The position numbers and the translations under genes were made by a program. The notes below the pieces were generated by a model. It was not told where the DNA came from. It searched no databases and saw nothing but the letters and a program-made list of their open reading frames with translations. Shown one piece after another: positions 1 to 11,349 of a stretch of DNA of 64,000 bases. Numbering within the stretch: the first letter of the stretch is position 1; every line of letters starts with the position of its first letter. Source of the DNA: Lepraria neglecta (Eukaryota; Ascomycota; Lecanoromycetes; Lecanorales; Stereocaulaceae); NCBI GenBank assembly GCA_033220425.1, contig CM065646.1:5153501-5217500 (forward strand), in the 5' to 3' direction.

Positions 1-13
1 AACTAGCTATTTA

Positions 14-1356
14 CTACCATAAATTGCTTCTAACGGCTCTACCACCATTCCGGGCGACTTCTCGGCACCTAGCAGGCATTTTAGCGATCCTCCGGCGTAT
101 CTGATCTATAGTAATAGCCGTCTATCCTTCCCTAAGAGCAGCTTTCAGCTCCTCTATCGTCTGGAGGCGCTTTCGGCGGCGTATACGCTGTTTTAGAATC
201 GCCCAAAGGCCCTCAATAGGGCTTAGATCTGGCGACTGCGCCGGGTGTTTTAGAGTCGTTATCCAGTTAGCTTTACGTAGCTTGTTAGCGGCCCTATATA
301 GCCCTGAGCGTAGGCCGTAGCTAGGGTCGTTATCTTCTTGGAGGATCATATCGCCTCTATACTCCGGTAATCTCACCCGGAGGCGCTGAACATCATTAAT
401 TAGGCCCGGAAGAATCCTATTAGTATAGTAAGCTTGCGTCATTGAGTTCCCTTAGGCTTAATCTCTAGGTTATATAGTAGGCACTCTTTCTACTCCTCTA
501 GGCGCTGTTCGTGCTGTTCCGGCGTCTCAGTCTTAGGGCGCCGGCGGGGTTTCAGGGGTAGCACTGGCTTAACCGCTGGGGGATCGTACTTATTATTATA
601 GAAGGTTAAATCGCTTTTATAGTGCCAGGAGCAGCTGGCTGAAAAGTGGACCCGAACCCCGGAGAGCTCTGGGCGTATCTGCATATTATCGGCGTCGACA
701 CGGGTGCCAATTTCGCGGAGAACTCGCTGTTTTGGCTACTTATCCGGGTTATAATAAGCCTCGTCGCTAAAAGAAATGTACTGCCAGAAGCTCCAAAAAT
801 CCCGGGGCCCATTTTCTCCTCCATATTCCACGCGCTCCCTGTGATTTTTCCAGCTAATAGGGCGCGCCTGCGCCATTATATACATTCCAGCTCTTTTCCG
901 GCGGTTTTTAAGTGCTCGCTGTAGGGTACGGAGGCAGCAGCTTAGGCGCCAGAAGCTAATCTGGTGCTCTAAACGCTCGGTACGTATAGGGTTCGTTCTA
1001 GCGAGTATTTAACCGAGGGTTTCGTTAGGAATACTAAGTGGAAGCCCGGAACGATATTTTCCAGTATGTCTAGTACCCGGAGAGCCCATTTCCTTGCGTA
1101 ATCGGAGCTATAAATAGGCTGTATCTCGCTGGACGTTTTCCTCCATAAAGACCTCCCCGAGCTTCTTAAGACCCCGGGTATCAATAGCGTGGTAGAATTT
1201 CGCTTTCCGGCGTGTAGTAGCCTCTTTTCTGCGTGTTTGGGCCCGGGTTGGGGTCTGTAGGGAGTGGTGTATCGCTATGATAATGGAAATATAGGGGCGG
1301 TGTAGAATTTCGTTGGCCCCGCGGGTAAACCTCGGAGGTTTATTGACTTCTGTCAA
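14..1356 (-). pseudogene. Tc1/mariner-type DDE transposase relic
   Basis: Decayed transposase of a fungal Tc1/mariner-like DNA transposon, read right to left. The C-terminal third is clear at 442-122: QEDNDPSYG, then HPAQSPDLSPIEGLWAILKQ, the usual second Asp and the Glu of the DDE triad. The reading continues past that open stretch to ...RSNLW and a stop near 14-16. Upstream, 684-490 carries a conserved block rich in Pro and Arg (LKPRRRPKTETPEQ), and 820-730 in another frame resembles the first catalytic Asp region (SDEAYYNPDK). The segment around 1356-1100 is the probable N-terminal helix-turn-helix part. The pieces lie in different frames and are interrupted by TAG/TAA codons, so no intact protein is made. 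No terminal repeats were found for this copy; it may run off the left edge or have lost its ends. Confidence 0.75.
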
Positions 1357-1582
1357 CCCCTGTTGACATGTACAACAACACCAGAACTATCGCTATCACT
1401 TTATAGGAATGTCTCCCTAGGTTCCAAGGGTTTTAATTACTCAGTAAAGAAAGTATCCAGGCTTCTTATTAAACAGCTTGCAAGATAGTACCTAACCTAT
1501 TACGCAATAAAGACTTTATAGAAGATACGACTCTATAAGTAAGCAGAAACCTTATATAGACGATAAAGTAGGCCACTTAATA

Positions 1583-1673
1583 CAGTCGATTGCAAAACCA
1601 TTGGCGGGAACGCTAAGGCACTTTCGGGGTACCCCACCACACACCAAATTTTGGTGGCAGAACGGGTATATAG
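1583..1673. repeat. Left terminal inverted repeat of the 4.0-kb element
   Basis: Pairs with 5496-5586 in inverted orientation. Base-by-base comparison shows only about three or four mismatches over 91 bp. It is preceded by TA at 1581-1582. Confidence 0.92.
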
Positions 1674-1809
1674 AAAGTGCTGCGTTGTCTCTGCAGTAGT
1701 GCTCATGTAGTCTTCCTAAAACGGCAAAGATGAAGCCGCCAGTGCCCCATATATGGTGTTTTGTCTCCCCCGGCGCTCGTAGACTGTAGACCTCATTGTC
1801 GCTGTCGCT

Positions 1810-4218
1810 ATGGACCCCAGAAAGCGTCGTTCCAGTACGTTTGACAGGTATGCTGCCGTCGATAGAGAGCCTGCTGTCGCCCAGACACCTCGCCGTCTGA
1901 CCCTAAAGCCTCCTACCCCTGCTGCTACTGCTGCTGCCCCTCAGACACCTGGACGTCTGACCCTTAACCCGCCAGCCCCCCCATCTAGACGGCTGGTACT
2001 GAAGCCACCCCAGGCGCCTGAGCAGGCTGAGAAGCGTCCACCGCCGCCAAAAAAGGATGGCAAGGCAGCTCCTCAACGAGCTTTAAAGCCAGCTACTAAG
2101 AAGGCCTCTAAAAAGGCTTCTCAACCAGCAAAGCAGCCCTCCGTAGAGCCTAAGCAAAGCCCCCCTGTAGTATAGACGGATTTTTTGCATGCTCCCTGTA
2201 TATTCCACTCAAGTATGCCACCGCCACCTGTCTCATCTAGCCTCTTTTCAAGCCAGCAGTCATCCTCAGCGCTATTCCTCAGGGTAAGAGCTTAGAAGGC
2301 AATTGATTTGGTGCCAGATATACCGTCTCGAACGTCTATAACCTTATTTCGACATGATCTGCTCGATAAGGATAACGATTCTGATGGAGCTAGGCCCAAG
2401 ACTTAGTTATCCAACACTCAGACGTATTTCGATACCTAGTAGCCCTAAATAAGACGCCATTCGTCTAAAAGCCTGTTCGTAGGCGTCGAAGGTAAATCGA
2501 ATAAGAGGTAGACGTAGGCTAGGAAGGAGATATCTTGTAGGGAGGACGTTTTCGGTGAGAGTGAGGAGACTCCAAAGGATATCAATAACTCGTAGTCTAC
2601 GGCTGGTCAGCAATCCTATAGTTCTACTATAAATAAGAAGAAGGGGAAGGTAAATTTGATATACCTGGATAGTAAGGACGAGCTCGAATCCCTAGGACGT
2701 GTTGCTTTCAAATATAAGCTTGCTGTCAGGTTATTCTAGGAGAAAGACATCTAAAGTTCGATTATTCGCAGCTAGACCTTCCGGGACTATACTGTCGATG
2801 GCAGTAACGATATTCTTATTAGAACTATATATAATTAGTAGAAGGAATTCGCCGCTAAATGGGCTATAGAGAGAGGCCACGCCTGCTTTCGTGTCTCAGT
2901 CCAAGTAATACCATTTTATAAGAAGCTTATAGGGCCGAATCGATATTCTACCACCGCCGAGACGTAGTAGGACTGGTATAGTATTAAAGACGAGCTTCGG
3001 GAGTAGTAGAAGGACGGAAAGAAGGGCCTACAGGTAGACCTTATATACTATTGGGCCCGTAATAGCACTGGGGAGATCCCTGTAGTTGGCAAAGCAGCTG
3101 AGAAGAAGCCTAGGACGATTATTTCAGGAATAGCAAGAGGCTTTATACATATCCTAACTAATAGGCTTCTTGGGGAGATGGATAAGACGAATACAGGGGA
3201 GCCTTAGAGGCAAAAATAATAGGAAATACACAATCGATAGGCTTGCAAAAGTTCTATATGCAGTAATACGGGCTACTATTGCTATTTGTATAAGGGCGAG
3301 TATATACCCTTCCTTCTAAGGCAGTCGAAGATATAGGCAGTTACTATCCTAAGAGATACTACAGGTTGAATAAGTGACGACGAGCCTCCTGCGTCTTTAC
3401 TTATTAAACTACAGCAGACGCAGAAGAAGGAGGCTTGTAAAGAAAAGAGACGGCATACCACTAAGACACTAATACAGCCTATAACTACACCTGCTTATTC
3501 TACTATAGGAGGGCAGTTTGGACAGCTACCGCCTTTGTATCCCTATGGATATAGCTTCTAGCCTGGCTTTTAGCCACTGATGTCAGGGCCCTAGTCGCTA
3601 AGAGACACGAGAACGTCAGATCTGATCAAAGAGCTTCGCTCTAGAGACGTGGATCCAACTAAGACAACTACTCGACCCCCTTACTCGATCTCTCGCTTAG
3701 TTACAGCAACACTAGGCCTCTCGTCCTATCGAAATAGCAGCCCTATCGAAGGCGAACTAGCTAAGTTCGTTGGATGGTTAAGCAAAAAGTACCCTGAATA
3801 CACAAAAGTATATAAGGAGGCTAAGGACGAGCTTATGGATCAGGGCTATACTATAGATATTATACAAGCCTGGAAGAATGACGAGCATGAGGAGCAGTGG
3901 TGTAAGCTTGGTATCAAGCCTGGGATTGGCCGCCAATTGGCTAGAAACGTCAGTAAATGGGGCCGTGAGAGGCAGGTTCAAACGACTCTTCATGTTGGAG
4001 GTCTAGGAAGAACTCTCCCATTATCGCTATCGCGGTAGCGTTTAGTAAGCAGGCCTCAGCAGACGTCCTATAAGCAGGGATATATAATTCCGTCTGTTGA
4101 GACGAAAGCTTATAAAGATGAGACCCAGGATGATAACCTAGATACATACGATCTATACGGTGGAGCGAATCTTAGTGATTTAGACTGTTTTGTAGAGACT
4201 TAGCTGGAGACTTAAGCA
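1810..4218 (+). pseudogene. Accessory (second) gene of the Tc1/mariner-like element, RIP-damaged
   Basis: One reading frame runs from the ATG at 1810 to about 4218 (roughly 800 codons) without a frame change, but about 28 in-frame stops interrupt it, nearly all TAG. The N-terminus (1810-2175, still open) is rich in Pro, Lys and Ala, with repeated RLTLKPP/RLVLKPP motifs. Near 3220-3310 a Cys-rich block (CKSS-C-SNTGYYCYLYKGEY) resembles a Cys/His motif that I recall from fungal transposon-associated proteins. The C-terminal part (3649-4038, open) carries a possible SAM-like helical domain (FVGWLSKKYPEYTKVYKEAK ... IKPGIGRQLARNVSKW). The function is unknown; from its place in the element it may be a DNA-binding or protein-binding helper of transposition. 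The stops fit CAG/CAA changed to TAG/TAA. No family assignment could be made without a search. Confidence 0.7.
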
Positions 4219-4312
4219 AAGACCTAAATCTATATATAACCTAGATTGCAAGCTTTCCCTCTTATTATATACACAATTATATATCTCCTTCTTCCTCGTC
4301 TGACTCCTCTAC

Positions 4313-5375
4313 TTATCTGACTACATTGTTGATGCCCTTATATTCGATCCCTGCTAAGCGGAAGAGATTGCCTATATCGGGCTATGGATCTTGAGCCTCC
4401 ACCGCTAAGTTTAGAAATTCCCTATATGTATTATCTGTTGTAAAGAGCTCTCTAATGTCCTGATATCTCTTTATCTAAGCCTTTAACTAAGCCTTTAACA
4501 CAGTGAAAGATGTCTTAATAGGGTTCAAATCTGGCGAATATGGAGGGAGATATTCGAGCCGAACGCCTGCTTCCTGGCACATCTCTGTTAACTCAGAGTT
4601 CCAGTGTATCTTGCAATTATCCATTATAAGTATAGATATAGGACTGCCGCTTTCGTATAGAGTGCAATAAGGGAGGATTCGATCTCGGACGAATTCGTTG
4701 AACATCGCGGCGGTAATGGGCCCCTGGTATATTATCTAATCGATATAACTGTCGATTGTAAAGGCAGGTAATAGACTCCATCTCTTATTCCTCTTGAGGT
4801 TCTATATAACTGCCGGTATTCTTCCTAGAGGTCCCCATCCAAATTTTCGATCCCCTAAGTACTGTTAGCAAGCACCAGCCAATCAGAAGAGATCTCACCT
4901 GTACGCTTATAAGCAGCGCTCTCGTCCAGAAATATAAGCTGGTTAGCTCGCCAATCAGAGAGCTTGGTGAACCAGTAGTCTCGGAGCTCTTGGTTGCGTT
5001 CCTTAGTAACCTTGCGGCACTTCTTTCAAGACCAACTAAGGTGTGTAAGAGCTCTCTAGATTGTAGCCTTATCAACCTGGACGTCAAATTTATCCAGGAG
5101 GAAGAACGCCATCTCATCCAGATAAGCTATAGGACGTTGCTCCAAATACGCTAAAAGCTCTTCCTCGTACACTTGGTGCAGAGCCCTTGGCCTCCCACCG
5201 CGGTTCTCACTGGGTATATATACCTCTCTATATATCCTCCAGCTTCTCCTCATACGCTGTAGTGTCCGCAGGCTAATATCATATCTACTAAGCAGAATGG
5301 TGTCGTTATCGAAACCGAGCTCAAGCTCTCGCTGAATAGCAGCCCTGGTGTATGGGTCTATAGGTAGGACTATAG
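4313..5375 (-). pseudogene. DD34E-type Tc1/mariner transposase, degenerate
   Basis: The cut-and-paste transposase of the 4.0-kb element. The N-terminal helix-turn-helix region reads DPYTRAAIQRELELGFDNDT and LRTLQRMRRSWRIYREVYIP, starting near 5375 (the upstream Met is unclear). The first catalytic Asp lies in LIFLDESAA (about 4930), the second in ILIMDNCKIH (about 4625-4600). The third position follows 34 residues later in YSPDLNPIK, where Glu is expected and Lys is read, as a G-to-A change would give. Several TAG/TAA stops and at least one frame change lie between 5056 and 4705. The reading ends in LAGIEYKGINNVVR and a stop at about 4313. It is convergent with the accessory gene. Confidence 0.85.
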
Positions 5376-5495
5376 TGGACAGCGAGGGAGGTGGTGGTGG
5401 GCAAGCAAAACACCAAGGAATGACGTCTACAGGGCCTCACTATTGCCTTTTTGAGAAATGTTCAATTGCATCTATGGTCTATAGTACGGTCCTCC

Positions 5496-5586
5496 CTAGA
5501 TACCCCTTCTGCCACCAAAATTTAGTGTGTGGTGGGGTACCCCGAAAGTGCCTTAGCGTTCCCGCCAATGGTTTTGCAATCGACTG
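5496..5586. repeat. Right terminal inverted repeat of the 4.0-kb element
   Basis: Inverted partner of 1583-1673, followed by TA at 5587-5588. Confidence 0.92.
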
Positions 5587-5588
5587 TA

Positions 5589-6093
5589 ATTAAGGAAAGA
5601 TAAGTGACGGTTCCGTAGACGCTCAAGACGTTTAAACCTCGAGCTACGTATCCAGAATCTGCACTTATCCGCACAGCTTAATGTAATAGTTACTTAGTCA
5701 CTTAATCAATATATATACTTGTAAATCTATACGTTTTTATCCTGACCCTGGTAGAGGATAATGGCGGCTTACGACGATAAAAGAGCCAACTTCAACTGAG
5801 TTCACCGTGTCCGAAGGAGCAGCGTCCTATATGCCAGGACGGACTCGGGAACATTATAACACATGAAGTGCTCTTTCACGTGAAGTGTAATGACGACAAT
5901 GCCGCATGATCATGTGGGGCAACTGAAGTGTTGAAGGGGACTCAATTAAAAGTACAATGGATTTTCCAGCGTTTCCTCTTCTTTCCAGACCCGAACATAG
6001 GTACTTTGGACAACGTGCTCGCCAGGTCAAGCTGGCTACTACTCGATGGAGGTACATGGTAATCAATCATATCGACTAATCATACTCTAATCA
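5589..6093. other. Intergenic, likely promoter of the GIY-YIG gene
   Basis: No open frame, RNA gene or repeat seen. Confidence 0.4.
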
Positions 6094-7845
6094 TTGTCAA
6101 GACCTATTTTTGTCGGTATGGGCTCTCGCACGTTATCGCGATATCCCCACATGGACGATTCTGCCACACATCTCACATTGAATCTCATATCAAGAGCAAG
6201 TCCCGAAGTTCTAAATTCACTGGTTCGAAATGCCTTCGACTCTGTGCGCGACAATACAGAGATTTCCGATCTCCATCTACATACCCAGGCCAGCGATGAT
6301 TCCAAGAGCCAAAATTCACGGCTCGACGAAATCATGTTTAAGTGGATGGACAAAGCTATCGACCGACTAAGTTACGATCTCAATTCAATCACAATTGTAA
6401 TATTTCATAGGGTAATCTCTATACTATACAGAGATTACAACCTATTACAGACTTACAGGTGCTCCAATCGTCAAAGCGGTATCCCATCAGCAGCCGAAAC
6501 TGGTACTGGTTCGTTGGGGGAAATCCCCGGGCCTGAGGTTCTCTCCCCAGGACCTAAAATTGGCAACTTGCCCACGGATGGGAACCTAGGTGATGAGTCT
6601 ATGGCAGAAAAGAACGCAAACACTAAGTATCTGTGGGGTGGATCTCGTGCTGCCCTCAAACCTGTTGTGGTTTCTCCCGCTGTTGCTTTGCCAAATCCTA
6701 AGGTAATTCTTCGGCACCTACTCTCAGAACTACTACAGGATACTTCCTTTCCCCAGTACGCACCTTTTCTCATAGGAGACAGCATGAGCCACGTTGAATC
6801 ACTGGTCCTTAATGCTCTGACTCCATCATTCAACAAGTTTTACGAAGGACCAAGTCCTTACAATATCGTCAAGTGAGCCGCGCAGCCATCGATGCAATTG
6901 TCACTAATTTCTGGGGTTTTGACCAGGCTTTCAAGCCTGGAATCCGACTCGATGTACCAGGGTCCAGCCGGTTACATCAATATTATTGGTGCTGGTGATG
7001 GTGATGATCCCGAATTCTTTCGACTCTACATTGGACAGGCTCTCAATCTGAGGGCACGCTTGGAGCAACACGGTGATCCCAACCATCGTAAGCACTATCC
7101 ATCACTGCAATATGGCATTATGGATGCTTTCAATCGGCCACTCCGGACCATTTGTTATGGCCAGTTTCCAACGGCGCTCCTTGAAGCAGATCCCCAAATG
7201 CTATACATACTTCTCAATATCCTTGAGAAACTTGGCTCTCTTATCTTCCAGACCCTTCCTGCAGCGACGTTGGAGCGGTATTTGCCAAATGATATCAAAA
7301 TTATTTATCCGAACGTGCATCTCGATGTTGTATCGCCATTGTTCCAGAACCGGAGTGGTACCGCTGCTCGAAGGCATATCGAGGAAAGCCTGGGATACCT
7401 GAAAGATTCTCAGGACCCCCTGATCGAGGAATACTACCGGAAGCATGCTAATGGAAATCCGCTCACGACTGTCATATTAGAGCGCATCCTCGAGATTAAA
7501 GGCAATACACCAAAGAATTATGAAGAACTCCCGGAAACCTTAAAAAGCTATCTCCATAGTCGAGACTATAAGGATAGTTCGTCGACGCAGACGCTAACAG
7601 CGAGTGGGCTCACCTTCATTCAGGCGATATTGAAAATGATGCAAGATAATGGACGGAAAGCACAAGCACTTGACAACTATCCCTCGTTGATCTATGATCC
7701 AGAAATTTGCAAGCTTCGTTTGGAATTAGCACGACAGGCTAGAAAAATGGACCCGGACACTTGGAAAAAGCATTTCGAGGAAACCGTCAGCAAGAGACAT
7801 CTTGTCGCCGTCGCTGATGGTAATTATTGGCCGATGACTGATTAG
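6094..7845 (+). CDS. GIY-YIG-like domain protein (565 aa, one intron)
   Basis: Two exons, 6094-6872 and 6927-7845. The 54-nt intron (6873-6926) has GTGAGC, a CACTAAT branch-like site and CAG; splicing joins the two open frames exactly (…NIVK-LSSLES…). Residues about 275-325 read GYINIIGAG ... FRLYIGQALNLRARLEQHG, the shape of a GIY-YIG nuclease core: GIY-like strand, YIG, then the Arg helix and His. GIY-YIG domains cut DNA or act as nuclease-derived folds; the first motif here is altered (YIN in place of GIY), so catalytic activity is uncertain. The first 250 residues show no domain I recognise. The C-terminal part is helical and charged. A second small intron near 6412-6460 cannot be excluded, since that stretch reads less like protein. 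It lies between transposon relics, which fits an accessory gene. Confidence 0.7.
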
Positions 7846-7859
7846 TCTGATAACCGCTT

Positions 7860-8590
7860 TGACGCATATAGCTACTCTCGAAGATAGTACCAGGTCGGAC
7901 TCCGGTAAAGGCTAGGGGGAGAAGCCCTGTAGCAAGCCGCACGCGTTCTAGCTCTAGAGTGAGGGTTCTAGTATCGAACTTCTAATGGTAGTAAAGGGCG
8001 CTATAGAGGCCGTCGTAACCGATAACGTGTTTATGTCTTATACCGTTAACCAGGCCACGCTCGTTGCAGAATTACCCGTGCAAGTACTATATAGTTAGCC
8101 AGGCCTACCTGTTCGAAAGTACTAAAAACGACGTACATTGGTGATCTCCTTGCCAACATTATCGGCCATCACTTTATGGTATATATTATGGTATAGTTGA
8201 CGCAAGGTCTTCTACACGCTTTCGTATATGTTTAACCGCTAGGCGCGAGGGTGTATCTTAGGTGATCCTTGTGTATAAATTCGGAGTACCTAGTATAAAG
8301 GAAAAGCAAATAGAGTCAGCCTCAGCGGTCGATATGATGAAGTGCAGCTGGGATAGCGCATCATTTGAGATATACTGTTTGTATCGTTATAGAGTCATCT
8401 CTTGAGCAGTAATAGTGGTATCTGCCAGATCTCGTTATGCCTTCTCCGGGCCTAGCTTATTTAGCTCCTGCTTCAGCTCTAGGAGATCTATATTAGAAGT
8501 GTCCGAGTCGATATCAAAATCCCCTTGCTCGTCATCGCTTGTGACCACTGATAAACCGCCTTTCTCATGGTATACGTCCGGGAATACAAA
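7860..8590 (-). pseudogene. Decayed fragment, possibly of a DUF3435-type tyrosine recombinase gene
   Basis: On the minus strand, 8590-8190 reads an interrupted protein (VVTSDDEQGDFDIDSD, LLELKQELNKLGPEKA, TITAQEMTL, RYKQYISND). Around 7960-7870 it reads LERVRLATGLLPLAFTGVRP followed by GTIFESS. The pattern of a helix ending in (A/F)TG-RPG resembles the recombinase core of fungal DUF3435/FluG-like proteins, the group that includes Crypton- and Starship-type recombinases. The pieces are in several frames and broken by TAG codons. The match is from memory of the motif only, so the family call is weak; that it is decayed coding DNA is more secure. Confidence 0.35.
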
Positions 8591-8599
8591 GGCGCCTAT

Positions 8600-9714
8600 A
8601 GCGGTTACAGAAGATCGATAATAGTAATGGGACGTAGGAAGAGGAGAGATAACTGTAAGGTAGGAGGGGAAGGCTAGAGTTAAAGAGAGAGGTAGAGAGT
8701 AGAGAAGGAAGAAGGAGAGGGAGTAGGAGAGGCCAGGAGGCCTTCAATAAGCTAGGTGCTATCGTGGATAGTTGCACCGTTTCGCTCCGTGGGAGCCTGA
8801 TCGAGGTCTGGTAACCATGGAAACATTCACTAGATTGCAAGAAGAGCAGGAAACGGAGGTATACTCATGGTAACGGGGAGGGAGCACCCAAGAGTTGTGA
8901 CGGCAGCTAAAAACCGAGAGGAGGGCAGCAGGAAGTAAAAGGGCGGTGGGGTAGAGGCTAGCCGGATACGGGACGCTTTACCGGATGAAGTCATTCACCT
9001 GCACACAGACTACGCGACGTCTGTCTTTCCTGAAACAGGTATTGGGCTGCCACACGAGGTGGACGTGCACGGGGTGCAAGAGAAGGATGCGAGGCTTGTT
9101 TTCTCGGAAGTAGGCTTGGGCTTGCCACACGAGGTGGACGCCCAGAGCGAGGTTCGTGAGCTGCGAGGAAGAGAGAATAGAGGCATAGGGCCGTGGTTGG
9201 AGCAATACCGATCTACCACTAGTTCCAAACTTATATTACACACATCTACCCGAGATTTCCCCGATTTGAGACTCGTTTGCCAATTTTCGACGTTCCAGCT
9301 GTACTTTACTCGTAAATTTAGCCTCTCCGACCTGCAAGCAAAAGTACAGTCCAATCCGTCACTAGTTTCAGTCGTGCACGAAGGGAGACTCAAGTCGGAA
9401 GCTTTCGAACTACAGGGGGAGGAGCTAAGATGACTCAGTAGCGTACAGATACTGACTATCCTCTCAAAATATCAAGATTGTTGATAGTTCTTCGATTAAA
9501 AGACTCAAGAAGGCATCGCCATAGCAGCGGGCTATTCCCTTGCAATCTTTAAGGTCCGGTTTCGGAGGATCTGAAGCACCTCAATTTTCACATGCGTCGA
9601 TATGGGAGGCAGTTTCTGAAATCCTAAACTCTTCTCTGTCATACCTCTTATCTAAACGCCCTCTATCATCATTTACCACAAGGCCCCTTCAAGGGGAAAA
9701 AACCCTGACATGTT
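8600..9714. other. Intergenic with a purine-rich tract and a duplicated 20-bp motif
   Basis: 8638-8735 is strongly purine-biased (GA-rich). The motif CCACACGAGGTGGACG occurs twice, about 71 bp apart (near 9050 and 9121). A 124-codon open frame at 9059-9433 has no protein-like features and is not called. The last few hundred bases should include the TRM10 promoter. Confidence 0.4.
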
Positions 9715-10836
9715 ATGAGATATCGAATACAAATGGGACCCCAACCTTCATCATCCGGCAACGCAGAAGCCCCACCGTTGTCAAAAAATCAGCTGAAGAA
9801 ACTCAAGCGTGATCAAGAATGGGAGGCAAATCGTGCCAAGAGGAAAGCAAAACGAAAAGAGAAGATCCAGGAGAAGAAACTGCGCAAGCGTGCGGCTCGT
9901 AAAGAAGCTGCCCAGGGGAGCTCTACTACTTCGAAGCCAGCCACGGACACCAGGGAAGGGAAGGATACTAGAAACGAAGCAAAGACAAGGCGCTCTCAAT
10001 TTTTACAACTTCCAATCACTCTAATTCTTGATTGTGGCTTCGATGATCTCATGCACGACAAAGAGCGCAAGTCACTGGGCTCTCAGGTTACGAGATGCTA
10101 CTCCGACAATCACAGAGCACCTTTCCAAGCCCATCTCGCGGTCAGCTCATTTGGGGGCAACCTCAAAGAGAGGTTCGAGGGTATATTGGAAGGGCATTAT
10201 CATTCTTGGAGGAATGTGAGGTTTCTGGAGGAAGACTTCGTGAAGGCTGCCGAACAGGCAAAAGAATGGATGGGAGGAGAGAAGGGTGGGCGACTGGCTG
10301 GAGTCTTTGCGGACAATGGTATCTCTGAACAGTCATCCGAAGAGCTGTCTCAAGCCGGGGAAGTGGTGTACTTGACCAGTGACAGTCCGTACACGCTGAC
10401 AGAGCTACGTCCTTACAGCACATATATCATTGGAGGCCTTGTCGACCGAAACAGACATAAAGGGATTTGCTACAAGAGAGCAATGGATCAGGGTATGAAG
10501 ACAGCCAAACTTCCAATCGGCGATTATATGCAAATGACAAGCCGCTTTGTCCTGGCTACCAATCATGTTGTTGAGATCATGCTTCGCTGGCTCGACCTGG
10601 GCGACTGGGGAAAGGCTTTCCTCCAGGTAGTGCCGAAAAGGAAAGGAGGTGTGCTCAAAGATACAATTGTGGAAGCGAATGGAGAGCCAAATGACGAGAC
10701 CCCAGGGGATGACCGTGAGGTTAGAGAGAATACCAAAGAGGAAGGGCAAAGTCTTGACTCTGACACAAAAGAAGAAGACGAGGAAGTCGATGCTTCAAGT
10801 GAAGAAGGCCTGGAGGATGGCAGGCTCTCGGTATAG
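9715..10836 (+). CDS. TRM10: tRNA (guanine-N1)-methyltransferase, Trm10 family
   Basis: SPOUT-fold enzyme that methylates N1 of guanine 9 in tRNAs using S-adenosylmethionine. The N-terminus (residues 20-85) is the Lys/Arg-rich basic tail typical of Trm10, good for tRNA binding. The catalytic domain starts at about residue 100 ([11 protein letters not shown]) and has the conserved [17 protein letters not shown], whose Asp is the expected catalytic-site residue, and [20 protein letters not shown] near residue 270. The acidic C-terminal tail (from about residue 325) is Glu/Asp-rich, as in other fungal Trm10 proteins. No intron is needed. The Met at 9715 gives 373 aa; the Met at 9733 (MGPQPSS) is an equally reasonable start. 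Length fits the family. Confidence 0.93.
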   Translation: MRYRIQMGPQPSSSGNAEAPPLSKNQLKKLKRDQEWEANRAKRKAKRKEKIQEKKLRKRAARKEAAQGSSTTSKPATDTREGKDTRNEAKTRRSQFLQLPITLILDCGFDDLMHDKERKSLGSQVTRCYSDNHRAPFQAHLAVSSFGGNLKERFEGILEGHYHSWRNVRFLEEDFVKAAEQAKEWMGGEKGGRLAGVFADNGISEQSSEELSQAGEVVYLTSDSPYTLTELRPYSTYIIGGLVDRNRHKGICYKRAMDQGMKTAKLPIGDYMQMTSRFVLATNHVVEIMLRWLDLGDWGKAFLQVVPKRKGGVLKDTIVEANGEPNDETPGDDREVRENTKEEGQSLDSDTKEEDEEVDASSEEGLEDGRLSV

Positions 10837-11346
10837 CTGCTAAGAGCTAGTTGGAATTAACTAATTGATTGACTACGCGTGCTCCAAGAAGCACGACTTC
10901 CTGCACCATCAGAGCGTCTGTCAAATCTAGTGGTTACATGGATGGTTGGGATGCCACATCAGCATAGAATGAACACTTCGATAAAAGAGAACGCTTTTAG
11001 GTAACACTAGCTTTGCTCATTTAACACCTCGTGGTCGACGGGCGTGTTTAAAGATCTGGTTACACATGACACTTTCGTCTGCCACATCACTCTAAATTAC
11101 ATAGCACTCCTCCTTTTCACTCCTGCTTCCACCCACTCATCTACCTTCAGATTGTTTCTCGCTGACAGCAACCTCACTTCTTCGACTAAGACTTGACGTC
11201 CTGGCTATTGAGGCTCTTATGAGCAGCTTAATCTAGTGGTCCGCCCCAGCATGATGATGTGTTGGACAAGAAAACGTGCCGGCCGCGAAAAGACACCCAC
11301 GGAGCGTACTCAAGCTAAGTCGGTTTCCAAATAGCCAACCAAATTC
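10837..11346. other. Intergenic
   Basis: No feature seen; it separates TRM10 from the F-box-like cluster. Confidence 0.4.
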
Positions 11347-11349
11347 TAA

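Larger units (their letters stand above)
1583..5586. mobile_element. 4.0-kb Tc1/mariner-like DNA transposon with two convergent genes
   Basis: A complete-length but mutated element. It is bounded by inverted repeats of about 91 bp that start CAGTCGATTGCAAAACC, with the dinucleotide TA directly outside each end (1581-1582 and 5587-5588), the expected Tc1/mariner target duplication. Inside are a plus-strand gene (1810-4218) and a minus-strand DD34E-type transposase (4313-5375), tail to tail. Both are full of in-frame stops. At 4.0 kb it is about twice the size of an ordinary Tc1/mariner element; the extra length is the plus-strand gene. The two repeats differ at only a few positions, which suggests a fairly recent insertion later hit by C-to-T mutation. 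Autonomous movement is not expected from this copy. Confidence 0.9.

Noticed and set aside
1810-4218. Possible use of TAG as a glutamine codon in the accessory transposon gene
   Set aside because: Host genes in the window use TAG as a normal stop (for example TRM10 and the PhzF-like gene neighbourhood) and CAG survives beside the TAG codons, so C-to-T mutation explains it better.
9059-9433. 124-codon plus-strand open frame
   Set aside because: It overlaps an equally long minus-strand frame, contains a duplicated 20-bp motif and has no protein-like pattern.
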